NCBI RefSeq assembly: GCF_003333325.1
Contig: NZ_QOLC01000096.1
Location: forward strand, 31,033-95,032
Reading direction: 5' to 3'
Origin: Candidatus Ulvibacter alkanivorans
Lineage (GTDB): Bacteria > Bacteroidota > Bacteroidia > Flavobacteriales > Flavobacteriaceae
DNA: 64,000 bases
The first letter of the stretch is position 1. Every line of letters begins with the position of its first letter. Shown one piece after another: positions 42,849-53,090 of this stretch. The position numbers and the translations under genes are program-made. The notes beneath the pieces were generated by a model. That model worked only from the letters and a program-made list of their open reading frames with translations, did no database searches and had not been told where the DNA came from.

Positions 42849-43226
42849 ATGTCATCACCAAATGAACAATTTTCTCATGCGACCACCATCCTTTTGGTTT
42901 CAAACATGAACACTTCTCTCGAATTTTATACGAAGCAACTCGAGTTTAAGTGTACGTTTAGTTGGATGGATCCTATCACATATGCCGTTCTAAAAAGAGA
43001 TGGTGTTAGTATTCATCTATCGCTTTCAGAAACTACAATCAAGAAACTACAAGTTCATCCGGCTATTTCGATCTTTGTTCACGATGTTGATGCGGTTTAC
43101 AACGCCTTCCGCACTAAAAACGTTGAAATTTATACCCCCATAGGCGACAGAGCATATAAGATGCGAGACTTTGATGTGTTGGACCCTGACGGATATATGC
43201 TTACCTTCGGAAAGGGAATTAATTAA
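42849..43226 (+). CDS. VOC family (glyoxalase/bleomycin-resistance-like) protein
   Basis: A 125-residue two-module VOC protein. ATTILLVSNMNTSLEFYTKQ is the first strand-helix, AISIFVHDVDAVYNAFRTK the second, and FDVLDPDGYMLTFGKG the last strand. The usual C-terminal metal ligand Glu is replaced by Thr (L-T-F), so metal binding may be lost. It lies nine bases before acs and probably shares its message. The role is unknown. Confidence 0.85.
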   Translation: MSSPNEQFSHATTILLVSNMNTSLEFYTKQLEFKCTFSWMDPITYAVLKRDGVSIHLSLSETTIKKLQVHPAISIFVHDVDAVYNAFRTKNVEIYTPIGDRAYKMRDFDVLDPDGYMLTFGKGIN

Positions 43227-43234
43227 CTTTTATC

Positions 43235-45145
43235 ATGAAGTATTACCACTTACAAAACCATGAAGATTATAAGGCCGCCTATAAGGCGTCGATCGAATCA
43301 CCGGAAGCATTTTGGGAACAGATCGCATCCACTCATTTTGTGTGGAAAAAAAAGTGGGATTCCGTGTTAAACTGGGACTTCACAAAACCGGAAGTAAAAT
43401 GGTTTGAAGGCGCCAAACTGAATATCACCGAAAACTGTATCGATCGTCATTTAGAACAACGTGCTAATAAGACCGCCATCCTTTTTGAACCTAACGAGCC
43501 TAACGAGCCGGCCCAACATATTTCTTATACTGAATTGCATGAACGGGTATGTAAGTTTGCAAACGTACTGCTGCAACAAGGCATAAAAAAAGGTGATCGC
43601 GTGTGTTTGTATTTGCCCATGATCCCCGAATTGGCGGTTTCCGTTTTAGCTTGTGCGCGTATCGGAGCAGTACATTCTGTAGTGTTCGCAGGCTTTTCAG
43701 CAAAAGCATTAGCAACCCGAATCAATGATTGTGATTGCAAATTAGTGATTACAAGTGACGGAGCTTTCCGAGGAAATAAAACAATACATCTTAAAGAGAT
43801 CGTAGATAACGCCTTAGAATCCTGCCCCAATGTTCATAAAGTTTTAGTAGCTAAGCGTACCCAATCCCATGTGCATTTGAAACAGGGTCGTGATTTCTGG
43901 CTGCAACCCTTGCTCGACCAAGCAAGCAAAGACTGCGCGGCTGTTTCTATGAATGCCGAAGATCCCTTATTCATACTATACACTTCCGGCTCTACCGGGA
44001 TCCCCAAAGGCATGGTACATACCACGGCCGGGTATATGGTATATACCGCTTATACATTTAAAAATGTATTTCAATATACCGAAGATGATGTGTATTGGTG
44101 TACTGCCGATATAGGCTGGATTACAGGACATAGTTACATTGTTTATGGCCCATTAGCAAATGGAGCAACGACCGTACTCTTTGAGGGAGTCCCTTCTTAT
44201 CCTGATTACGGTCGATTTTGGCAACTGGTGGAAAAACACCAAGTCACACAATTTTATACTGCTCCTACCGCTATTCGTGCTCTCGCCAAAGAGGATATAG
44301 CTCATGTAACCCAAAACGATCTTTCTTCTTTAAAAGTGTTAGGAACGGTTGGAGAGCCTATAAATGAAGAGGCCTGGCATTGGTACAATGAACATATCGG
44401 CAACAAAAACTGTCCAATAGTCGATACTTGGTGGCAAACCGAAACCGGTGGCATTATGATAAGTCCGATACCCAACAGTACCAAACGTATTATTCCCACT
44501 TTTGCTACCCTACCTTTGCCGGGCATACAACCGGTATTAATGAACGAAGAAGGCGAGGTGATGAGCGACAGTCCTGCCAGTGGAAAGCTCTGTATTGCAT
44601 TTCCGTGGCCGGGTATGGCACGAACTATTTGGGGAAATCATGAACGCTATAAGGCTACGTATTTTTCAACCTTTAAAAATCATTATTTTACAGGAGATGG
44701 CGCATTTCGGAATAAAGCGGGCTACTACAGGATCACAGGGCGAGTGGACGATGTAATCATAGTCTCGGGACACAATTTAGGCACGGCTCCCATTGAAGAC
44801 GCGATCGATGAACACCCGGATGTGACCGAGAGTGCAGTTGTAGGCGTTCCGCACGATATTAAGGGTAATGCATTGTACGGATTTGTATCATTAAAAAACA
44901 AAGCGAAATCTGAGGAAACCCTAGAAAAAGAAATTAATGAACTGATCACCCAACATGTTGGGCCCATAGCAAAATTGCAAACCATTCAATTTACCGATGG
45001 ATTGCCTAAAACACGCAGCGGAAAGATCATGCGACGCATACTTCGGAAGATTGCGCAAGGCACCACAGACGATCTAGGCGATATTAGCACCTTATTAAAT
45101 CCGGAAGTAGTAGCAGCTATTAAAGAAAACGCCAAGCGTTCTTAG
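43235..45145 (+). CDS. acs: acetyl-CoA synthetase
   Basis: A 636-residue AMP-forming ligase that activates acetate to acetyl-CoA. FILYTSGSTGIPKGMVHTTA is the P-loop motif, WWQTETGG the acetate/CoA region, and YRITGRVDDVIIVSGHN the hinge. The C-terminal PKTRSGKIMRRILRK carries the Lys that is acetylated in homologues to switch the enzyme off. Length is normal for Acs. The HDAC-family gene 1.2 kb upstream could in principle reverse that acetylation (AcuC-like), which is inference. Confidence 0.95.
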   Translation: MKYYHLQNHEDYKAAYKASIESPEAFWEQIASTHFVWKKKWDSVLNWDFTKPEVKWFEGAKLNITENCIDRHLEQRANKTAILFEPNEPNEPAQHISYTELHERVCKFANVLLQQGIKKGDRVCLYLPMIPELAVSVLACARIGAVHSVVFAGFSAKALATRINDCDCKLVITSDGAFRGNKTIHLKEIVDNALESCPNVHKVLVAKRTQSHVHLKQGRDFWLQPLLDQASKDCAAVSMNAEDPLFILYTSGSTGIPKGMVHTTAGYMVYTAYTFKNVFQYTEDDVYWCTADIGWITGHSYIVYGPLANGATTVLFEGVPSYPDYGRFWQLVEKHQVTQFYTAPTAIRALAKEDIAHVTQNDLSSLKVLGTVGEPINEEAWHWYNEHIGNKNCPIVDTWWQTETGGIMISPIPNSTKRIIPTFATLPLPGIQPVLMNEEGEVMSDSPASGKLCIAFPWPGMARTIWGNHERYKATYFSTFKNHYFTGDGAFRNKAGYYRITGRVDDVIIVSGHNLGTAPIEDAIDEHPDVTESAVVGVPHDIKGNALYGFVSLKNKAKSEETLEKEINELITQHVGPIAKLQTIQFTDGLPKTRSGKIMRRILRKIAQGTTDDLGDISTLLNPEVVAAIKENAKRS

Positions 45146-45170
45146 TATTGCTTCGGAAAAAGCTCGGTTC

Positions 45171-47576
45171 TTAGAGTTTGTAGTGTGCCGAAAGGATCAA
45201 ATTAGTTCCCGGCGCAGCAATCCCTGAAGCATACGGACGATAACGCTGATTCGTTATATTCTCTAAGACACCAGTAACTTTCAAGTCATCGGTAATTTCG
45301 TATTGTGCACCAAAATTTAAAGTATACCAACTTGGAGAAAAAGGATTTCCATTTTCATCTCTTGCATACAAAAAATCGTTGTTTTGCTGGCTAGGCGCCA
45401 GATCTTCAAAATCGAATTGCCCGTTGTACTCGGCGAAGGCATCTAGTTTCCATTTATTTTTGGTGAAAGTAAGGTGTGTATTACCGAATTGAGGCGCTGC
45501 ATGACGAATTGGATTTTGGATGCCGGCATCGTCCTCTTCGAAACCATCGGTAATATTATACTGTGAGGTAAGTTGAAGAGCGTTCGTAAAATTCACTTCC
45601 AGCCCCGCTTCAAATCCGTATACCTCAGCCATCGCGGCATTCTGAATCGCTTGTACATTACTCGGTTCTCCTTGATATTCGATCACCGATTGACCGCCAA
45701 TTGAGAAATCACGTCGCACCAATGCGTCTTCTAATTGGGTCATATAGGTGGCAACTTCTAGCTTTACTACATTATTAAAATTTAGTGTAGCAGCTAGTTC
45801 GCCATTGTACGCATATTCAGGTTTTAGGTTCGGATTAGGAACAACTACACTGCCCGGTTCGCTGTCGAAGATCTTTCCAACGTCATCTATATTCGGGGCT
45901 CTAAAAGCGGTCGAAAAATTAGCTTTTAAGCCTAATATCTCCGAAGGATTCCAAGCCAATCCTGCACTTCCGGTTAGTGCACCTGTATCTATATTCGCTT
46001 CGGAAAAAGGAAAATCATAGAAATCGGTATCGAACTGTGCATCGACCATAACGTGATTGTATCTCAGCCCTCCTTGAAATGAAAGGTCATCGGCAATTTT
46101 CCATTGTAAACTACTATAAGCCGCTAGCGATTGCCAAGTAGCACCGTCGGGATAACGAGATGCATCTGGCGTAGAGGTATTAGTTGTAATATCGGTTTGT
46201 TGTCCTACGCTATTTACTTTGTTGAACACATACTCCAGTCCATAAAAAACGGTAACCGCATTGAATTTCTTCGTAAAATCCCATCCGGCCGAATAGGCAT
46301 CTACTTGTTCGTCGGTTTCAAATAGAATGGTGTCCCCAAAATCACGGTCATTCCTACTTTCTTTGAAGCGCTGGTAGCTAAGTGTAAGTCTACTTTCGTC
46401 GTAGATGCTCGTAGCTTCAGATTTATTTGTTATTTGCAAGTTTCCGCTTAACCATTCTTGAGGGCCGTAAAACCACTCGGCCGATCGAAGCATTCCATCT
46501 CTACGTCTTATAAGTCGGTCGTAACGCGGGTAATCACTTGTGGTGGTATAGAACAAGCCTAAGTTAAAATCCCAATGGTCTGACGGCATAAACCGAATTT
46601 TCTGCATGGTATTGATCTGATTATAACCTGTAGGCACTTGTACTCTTGGGTCATCATTTTCAACGACCATATCTTGACCGTTCTCTGTTACCACATACTC
46701 CGGACGCAAATAATCATCCGGGCCGTATTTCCCCATTTTTAGATCATCAAAATCGCTGTAACTCACACTGGTTAGAAACGCCCACTCTTTCATTCCGATA
46801 TTAAAATCGATATGACCTGTCTTTTCATTATTTGCTGTTGCATAGCGTCCAATCGCATTTCCGGAAAAACTCATTCCTTCATCAAAAGAAAAGCTAGGTT
46901 TTTTCGTATAGAAGTTCATTACACCCCCAACGGCATCACTTCCGTAGACGACAGATCCCGGACCTAGAATCACTTCGGTTCTATCGATTGCAAATGGATC
47001 GATAGAAATCACGTTCTGAACATTTCCTCCACGAAAAATAGCCGTATTAAATCGTACGCCATCTATGGTGATCAATAGTCGATTGGTAGAAAAACCTCGA
47101 ATTAACGGACTACCACCTCCCAATTGACTTTTTTGAACATAGACCTGGCCGCTGGTTTCAAGTAAATCGGCTGCGGTTTGCGGATTTGAAAAGCTGATAT
47201 CTTCGCTCGTGACACTCTCTATTTGCTGCGGAATATCACGTTTGTTCTGCCCGAACTTTGAAACCGATAACACGATCTCATCTAAGGTAGAGGCATTTGT
47301 TTCTAAATATACTGTGCTTCCCGAAGCTAGGATAGCACTTTTGGTAAAGCTATCGGTAAGATGTGAAATATGTTGAAAAGTGATTAGTTCATCTGCCTCG
47401 AAACTTGAAATATCTACAAAGCCGTCAAAATCGGTTACTCCGGTTTTAGTTTGATCTGAATTATAGACAGCCACACCCGAAATTGGAAGGTCGGTCTCTT
47501 TATCTAATACTTGGATTTTTTGGGCGGTTGCGGTGAGTGAAAGTAAAACAAATAGCAGCAGTAGCGGTATTCTCAT
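45171..47576 (-). CDS. TonB-dependent outer-membrane receptor
   Basis: An 801-residue protein with a signal peptide (MRIPLLLLFVLLSLTATA). An N-terminal carboxypeptidase-like regulatory domain (about 20-100; ISGVAVYNSDQTKTGVTDFD) is followed by the plug (about 110-225; GSPLIRGFSTNRLLITIDGVR) and a 22-strand barrel. The C-terminus FILSAHYKL-type last strand ends in a hydrophobic residue and sits in the Bam signal position. The architecture is that of FecA/BtuB-like receptors rather than the larger SusC. No SusD partner is adjacent; a siderophore, cobalamin or metal substrate is possible. Last gene of the porZ-recO operon. Confidence 0.93.
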   Translation of the reverse strand: MRIPLLLLFVLLSLTATAQKIQVLDKETDLPISGVAVYNSDQTKTGVTDFDGFVDISSFEADELITFQHISHLTDSFTKSAILASGSTVYLETNASTLDEIVLSVSKFGQNKRDIPQQIESVTSEDISFSNPQTAADLLETSGQVYVQKSQLGGGSPLIRGFSTNRLLITIDGVRFNTAIFRGGNVQNVISIDPFAIDRTEVILGPGSVVYGSDAVGGVMNFYTKKPSFSFDEGMSFSGNAIGRYATANNEKTGHIDFNIGMKEWAFLTSVSYSDFDDLKMGKYGPDDYLRPEYVVTENGQDMVVENDDPRVQVPTGYNQINTMQKIRFMPSDHWDFNLGLFYTTTSDYPRYDRLIRRRDGMLRSAEWFYGPQEWLSGNLQITNKSEATSIYDESRLTLSYQRFKESRNDRDFGDTILFETDEQVDAYSAGWDFTKKFNAVTVFYGLEYVFNKVNSVGQQTDITTNTSTPDASRYPDGATWQSLAAYSSLQWKIADDLSFQGGLRYNHVMVDAQFDTDFYDFPFSEANIDTGALTGSAGLAWNPSEILGLKANFSTAFRAPNIDDVGKIFDSEPGSVVVPNPNLKPEYAYNGELAATLNFNNVVKLEVATYMTQLEDALVRRDFSIGGQSVIEYQGEPSNVQAIQNAAMAEVYGFEAGLEVNFTNALQLTSQYNITDGFEEDDAGIQNPIRHAAPQFGNTHLTFTKNKWKLDAFAEYNGQFDFEDLAPSQQNNDFLYARDENGNPFSPSWYTLNFGAQYEITDDLKVTGVLENITNQRYRPYASGIAAPGTNLILSAHYKL

Positions 47577-47578
47577 TT

Positions 47579-48298
47579 CTAGTTGAATAGTTGATTAAGC
47601 ACCAAAAGCGACCTTGGTTTTTTGTAGCCCTGCAAATGTAATTGATAATACACTAAGAGCAAATTCAAAGTATGCTTTCGTTCAGATTTGGTTAATTTTA
47701 TTTGCGGTAAACTATCAAAATCTATGCCGAAAAGCCCTTTAAATACAGCAACGGCCGGACCTTTTTCGCAATAAAGACCTGAATCTGTTTCTTGAAAGTT
47801 TCCTTCGGAAAGGTTAAAGTATGGAGCATCAATATTGGAGGCATCGGGATAGCAACCAAGATAGGCTGAAAGCTTCAGAAGAAAAAGAAGATGGAAATTA
47901 GCCACCTGTTCGTGATTATCAAGCCAATAAAAGGATTGTGCTAAATAGTGAAATAGTGGCGGATTAGCTTCTTCTTCTTGAATGGCGTTCTTAAGCATTT
48001 CAGAAAGAAACAAAACTATGGCGCTTTTTACCACATGGGTGTGTAGTGATCTATACGGCTGTGCGATCTTTGCCTCCTTAATCCTTTCTAAAGTACCTTT
48101 ATCCTTGTGTACCGCAACTATTTCAAGTTGGGTCAATGGTTGAAAATAAGAAGTTTTGAGTGCCCCTTTCTTAGACTTTAAAACCCCGCGCAGTAAGTAG
48201 CTTTTAAGTCCGTAGCCCTCCGTATAACAACTAACAATAAGATCGGCTTCGGCATATTTAATAGCAGAAAGAACAATAGCTTTGGTAGTTACGACCAT
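47579..48298 (-). CDS. recO: DNA repair protein RecO
   Basis: A 239-residue RecO. The N-terminal OB domain has the typical TKAIVLSAIKYAEADLIVSC opening and FQPLTQLEIVAVHKDKG, followed by the helical domain (HTHVVKSAIVLFLSEML). The C-terminal zinc-binding Cys cluster of many RecO proteins appears absent. RecO loads RecA onto SSB-coated DNA with RecR. It overlaps porZ by one base (TAATG) and is two bases from the TonB-dependent receptor start, so all three are probably co-translated. Confidence 0.94.
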   Translation of the reverse strand: MVVTTKAIVLSAIKYAEADLIVSCYTEGYGLKSYLLRGVLKSKKGALKTSYFQPLTQLEIVAVHKDKGTLERIKEAKIAQPYRSLHTHVVKSAIVLFLSEMLKNAIQEEEANPPLFHYLAQSFYWLDNHEQVANFHLLFLLKLSAYLGCYPDASNIDAPYFNLSEGNFQETDSGLYCEKGPAVAVFKGLFGIDFDSLPQIKLTKSERKHTLNLLLVYYQLHLQGYKKPRSLLVLNQLFN

Positions 48299-50592
48299 TA
48301 GCGCACTATCATGATTTTAGAAACCTTGGTCTCAAGAGCATCATCGGTTGTGATCAACACCATATACACTCCCGAACGTACTTTATAGCGTCCAAAAGCC
48401 GTTGTGTCCCAAAGTACACTTCCACCTTCGCTGGTTTCTTCGAAGACCAAATTGCCTTCTATATCGGTGATTTTAACATTGGCATTCGCTGTAAGGCCGT
48501 CAATCGTCACATTCCCTTCAAAGCCGGGGCGTACCGGATTTGGAAAGGCGTACACTTCTTCGAGATTGTCACGAGGTGCCGTTGAACTACCCTCAAAAGC
48601 AACGATCCCATTATCGGTAGCAAAATACACTGTACCGGAAATATCGTCGATGGCGATGTCTAGTACAACGTCTGTGGGAAGGGGCGAATTATCTTTAGTA
48701 AATCGCAGCAACGTTTCTTGTCCGTTTGGTGAAACATAGAAGACCCCGGATGATCCTGTGGCGATCCATTTATTATTACTTCCATCGACTTCGATATCGG
48801 TAATGGCTATATCGAATAAGAATTCTTGCGGAATACCATCCTCTAGAATAATAATTTCCTGTGATTCGGTATTCGCATTTTCTTCAAAGAAGCCTCCTAC
48901 ATTAAAAAACACTCGCACCCCTTGTAACGTTCCTATCCACAATCGATTATTATTGTCGAACGTTAAAGCACTAACATTGCTCGTGGGTAGGTTCCCGTTT
49001 CCTACGTCGTTACCAATCTTGTTGAATTTATTGTTTGTTGGGTTGTAACCTATGACCCCACTTCCTACGGCAGCAAAGAACACATATCCTTCTCTGCTTA
49101 CACTAAGATCACCGAGTGCTAATAAGGTTTCGGCATCGTCTTCAATAGGAGTAATATCAACAGCTTGAAACTGACCTCCGGAAGTTAATCTAATAAGTCC
49201 TCTATCTCTACGAGATTGCACAAACCAAAGATCCCCTTCACGATTGAATTCGGCACCGTATATTCGAACACCTTCTCTATCTCCATTATTTGCGAAGGTC
49301 TCTACCAACACATTATTACTGTTATTCTGATTAAATAAAACCTCGGGGGTTTGATCGTTTATCTTGAGCAAACCTTCGCCGTAGGACGACAGATACACCT
49401 CTGTTGGATCGTTCGGGTTAATCACGACATTTACAAGATCGGTGGCGCCAAAAAGGGCGTCAAAAGGAATGTTCGTCCAAGTTTCATCTCTAAAATTGCT
49501 AATCCCTCTACTTTTCCGAGGAAATGGGTCGAAAACAGCGTCCACATCTCCAAAGGCGGTCCATAATTGACCATTTTCAAAATCCATGGCAAAGGCCTGA
49601 TTTAAAATAGGACCATTTGGGAGTAATTGTTCGGCTTGATTAGATCCAAACGGCACTTCGAGCATTCCTTTTTCTTCGGTACCTAAGTAAAAAACAGAAT
49701 TGAATACATATCCTGCTTGTAATTTAAAATCGAATTCAGGAAGGGATGTTACACTAGCGACCTGATTAAATGCTTCATCATAGGCATTAATAAAATCGGT
49801 TGTTGTAATGGTTAATACGTTCTCTTGAACACCAAAATCTACTATTGGGCTAGAAAGATTCCCAACGGTCACAAATCCGGAGCCTGGTGTGAAACGGAAA
49901 ATACGATCGTCTGATCGAGCGATATAGACCTCATCACCAATCGCCTGAATCCCAATATAATTTCCATTTGCCAGTGTATTCCATTGCTCAAAATCAATAA
50001 GATTATCGTTTTCCACCAACGCACGTCTTACGCCTCCGTTTGAAGATGAAGCATAAATAAAAGGTGGCTTTACAGTGGTTTGAGTAATATCTATTTGTGC
50101 GCCCAGATCGCCTATAAAATAGGTGTCGCCAAATTCGAGTGCAGACAGATCGTATACTGAAATACCAAATTGAGCTGCGATGTAAAGATTACCGTTGTAT
50201 TCGTAGAAGTGATTAATTCGTTTTCGATCCGGTGGAATGGTTGGTTTATCTAGTATATCGACTACCGTAAGTATATTTTCTTCTCCATCTAGAACAATAT
50301 CAATTAATCCATTTTCGTATCCAATCACCAACAAATTAAAATCTTCGCTATAATATACCGTAGAGATCATTTCACCCGAAAGTCCGTTAATGGTCGATAG
50401 GGTCTCTAAATCTTTGGAAGTAAGGTCGTAGGTAAATACAGAGTTTTCTGCACCTGCATATACTTTACCGTTCCCTTGTGAGATACTTTTAACTGAAACA
50501 TACGAAAAGTGGCCAACCCAGCTATCTTCAAAATTTTGAGCATGCAATGAAACGGTTAGTAGGCAAACTAACAAATAAAGAATCTGCTTCAT
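48298..50592 (-). CDS. porZ: PorZ-like protein, beta-propeller with T9SS C-terminal sorting domain
   Basis: A 764-residue exported protein (signal peptide MKQILYLLVCLLTVSLHAQ). Residues about 25-660 form two beta-propellers of two-component-regulator/YVTN type (GNLYIAAQFGISVYDLS; NNRLWIGTLQGVRVFF). The C-terminal ~85 residues are a type IX secretion sorting domain (YAFPNPVRPGFEGNVTIDGL and GVYMVLITTDD...KIMIVR). This layout, with recO downstream, matches PorZ, which in Porphyromonas delivers A-LPS to the T9SS attachment complex. That function in this organism is by homology only. Confidence 0.8.
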   Translation of the reverse strand: MKQILYLLVCLLTVSLHAQNFEDSWVGHFSYVSVKSISQGNGKVYAGAENSVFTYDLTSKDLETLSTINGLSGEMISTVYYSEDFNLLVIGYENGLIDIVLDGEENILTVVDILDKPTIPPDRKRINHFYEYNGNLYIAAQFGISVYDLSALEFGDTYFIGDLGAQIDITQTTVKPPFIYASSSNGGVRRALVENDNLIDFEQWNTLANGNYIGIQAIGDEVYIARSDDRIFRFTPGSGFVTVGNLSSPIVDFGVQENVLTITTTDFINAYDEAFNQVASVTSLPEFDFKLQAGYVFNSVFYLGTEEKGMLEVPFGSNQAEQLLPNGPILNQAFAMDFENGQLWTAFGDVDAVFDPFPRKSRGISNFRDETWTNIPFDALFGATDLVNVVINPNDPTEVYLSSYGEGLLKINDQTPEVLFNQNNSNNVLVETFANNGDREGVRIYGAEFNREGDLWFVQSRRDRGLIRLTSGGQFQAVDITPIEDDAETLLALGDLSVSREGYVFFAAVGSGVIGYNPTNNKFNKIGNDVGNGNLPTSNVSALTFDNNNRLWIGTLQGVRVFFNVGGFFEENANTESQEIIILEDGIPQEFLFDIAITDIEVDGSNNKWIATGSSGVFYVSPNGQETLLRFTKDNSPLPTDVVLDIAIDDISGTVYFATDNGIVAFEGSSTAPRDNLEEVYAFPNPVRPGFEGNVTIDGLTANANVKITDIEGNLVFEETSEGGSVLWDTTAFGRYKVRSGVYMVLITTDDALETKVSKIMIVR

Positions 50593-50651
50593 ATTAGGTA
50601 GCTAATTTCATGTATTATAACATCCGAAAATAGGAATTATTGCAAAAATGA

Positions 50652-50680
50652 GAAAGGTTGCCTTTTAAGGCAACCTTTTC
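50652..50680 (-). terminator. terminator after gdhA
   Basis: A 12-base perfect inverted repeat (AAAGGTTGCCTT/AAGGCAACCTTT) 23 bases after the gdhA stop on the minus strand, followed by a weak T-rich tail. Confidence 0.8.
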
Positions 50681-50701
50681 GCTACAATAATTTAAAAAAG
50701 T

Positions 50702-52078
<1,377 letters not shown>

Positions 52079-52086
52079 CTAGGGAA

Positions 52087-52094
52087 CAAATATA
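52087..52094 (-). promoter_or_regulatory. -7 promoter box TATATTTG for gdhA
   Basis: An exact TAnnTTTG match on the minus strand, 42 bases before the ATG at 52045. Confidence 0.65.
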
Positions 52095-52176
52095 AGTACA
52101 ATCTAAAAATTGGATGCTAATTTTTTATTAAATAGCTAAATATTACTATTATATTTCACTGTTTCATATGTTTTTA

Positions 52177-52184
52177 TATATTTG
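52177..52184 (+). promoter_or_regulatory. -7 promoter box TATATTTG for the THC0290_0291-like gene
   Basis: An exact TAnnTTTG match, 28 bases before the ATG at 52213, followed by TTACG. Confidence 0.6.
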
Positions 52185-52212
52185 TTACGTCTCAATCTAA
52201 ACCTAAACTACA

Positions 52213-53013
52213 ATGAATACCAGGATATTGCTAGTGGTATTTTTCTTCCTAGTATATGCAAAACAGGAAGTTTATAGCCAGTTTGGCTTCTCTCACGAGC
52301 TTGGTGTTATCACAGGTCCCGTCACTTTTTATTCAGATTACGGACAAAGAAATAATTTTGAGACCAACATTAATAATGTAGGCTACGGTATTGGTATCGT
52401 GCACTATATTAACTTCTCATATCGTGCCGATTGTAACTGTTATACTCGAGACACCTATTTTAACGACCACTTCAAAATTCGAAACGAAATAGATTATCAC
52501 AAGACCAATTTTGAACATTTTGGAAAGTGGGTCGATCCCGATCGAACATCCTTAACAGCCGATCAGCTTAGAGCGATGATGGGCTCAACAACCGTGCTGG
52601 ACATTGGATCTCAATTAGAGTATTTCCCTTTGAGTATTCGTGACTTTGCCGCACGCCCGGGAAGCGTTGCGCCATTTATTAGTTTGGGAGTACATTGGGT
52701 AAATTTCGATCCTGAAGCTTCAAGTGATCTTGGTGCACTGAACACGCCTATAACCACCCCTCCAAAATATTTTAACGCATTCCAACAAGAAGGAGACTCA
52801 ACGTGGTCTGTCGTAGGAAGCGTTGGTGTTCGCTATAAATTGAGTCCGGTGAGTGATCTTATGTTAGACAGCAGATGGCAGTATTACTTTTCGAACTGGG
52901 TAGATGGTTTAAATCCGTCATTCGATAATAACGGAGTTGTAGAAGTCCCAGAGAACAAAGCAAACGACTGGATCTATTGGGTGAACGTTGGGTATATATT
53001 CTATATCGATTAA
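52213..53013 (+). CDS. THC0290_0291 family protein, putative outer-membrane beta-barrel
   Basis: A 266-residue protein with a signal peptide (to about residue 22; FLVYAKQEVYSQ). The mature part is rich in aromatic-ended beta segments (GYGIGIVHYINFSYR, SVAPFISLGVHWVNF, VVGSVGVRYKLSPVS, WIYWVNVGYIFYI), and the last strand ends in an aromatic-hydrophobic residue, as in outer-membrane barrels. The N-terminal QFGFSHELGVITGPVTF is the signature by which I recognise the flavobacterial THC0290_0291 family. Function unknown. Monocistronic, with a promoter box and a shared terminator. Confidence 0.82.
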   Translation: MNTRILLVVFFFLVYAKQEVYSQFGFSHELGVITGPVTFYSDYGQRNNFETNINNVGYGIGIVHYINFSYRADCNCYTRDTYFNDHFKIRNEIDYHKTNFEHFGKWVDPDRTSLTADQLRAMMGSTTVLDIGSQLEYFPLSIRDFAARPGSVAPFISLGVHWVNFDPEASSDLGALNTPITTPPKYFNAFQQEGDSTWSVVGSVGVRYKLSPVSDLMLDSRWQYYFSNWVDGLNPSFDNNGVVEVPENKANDWIYWVNVGYIFYID

Positions 53014-53036
53014 CAATCCTTACTTTTTTCATGACA

Positions 53037-53070
53037 AAAGCCTCTTAAGTTAAGTACTTTTGGAGGCTTT
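53037..53070. terminator. terminator between THC0290_0291-like gene and the cystathionine gamma-synthase gene
   Basis: An 8-base stem AAAGCCTC/GAGGCTTT with an 18-base loop, followed by TTTACTTTTTT on the plus strand. It lies between convergent genes. Confidence 0.75.
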
Positions 53071-53090
53071 ACTTTTTTAGTACAATTCGA

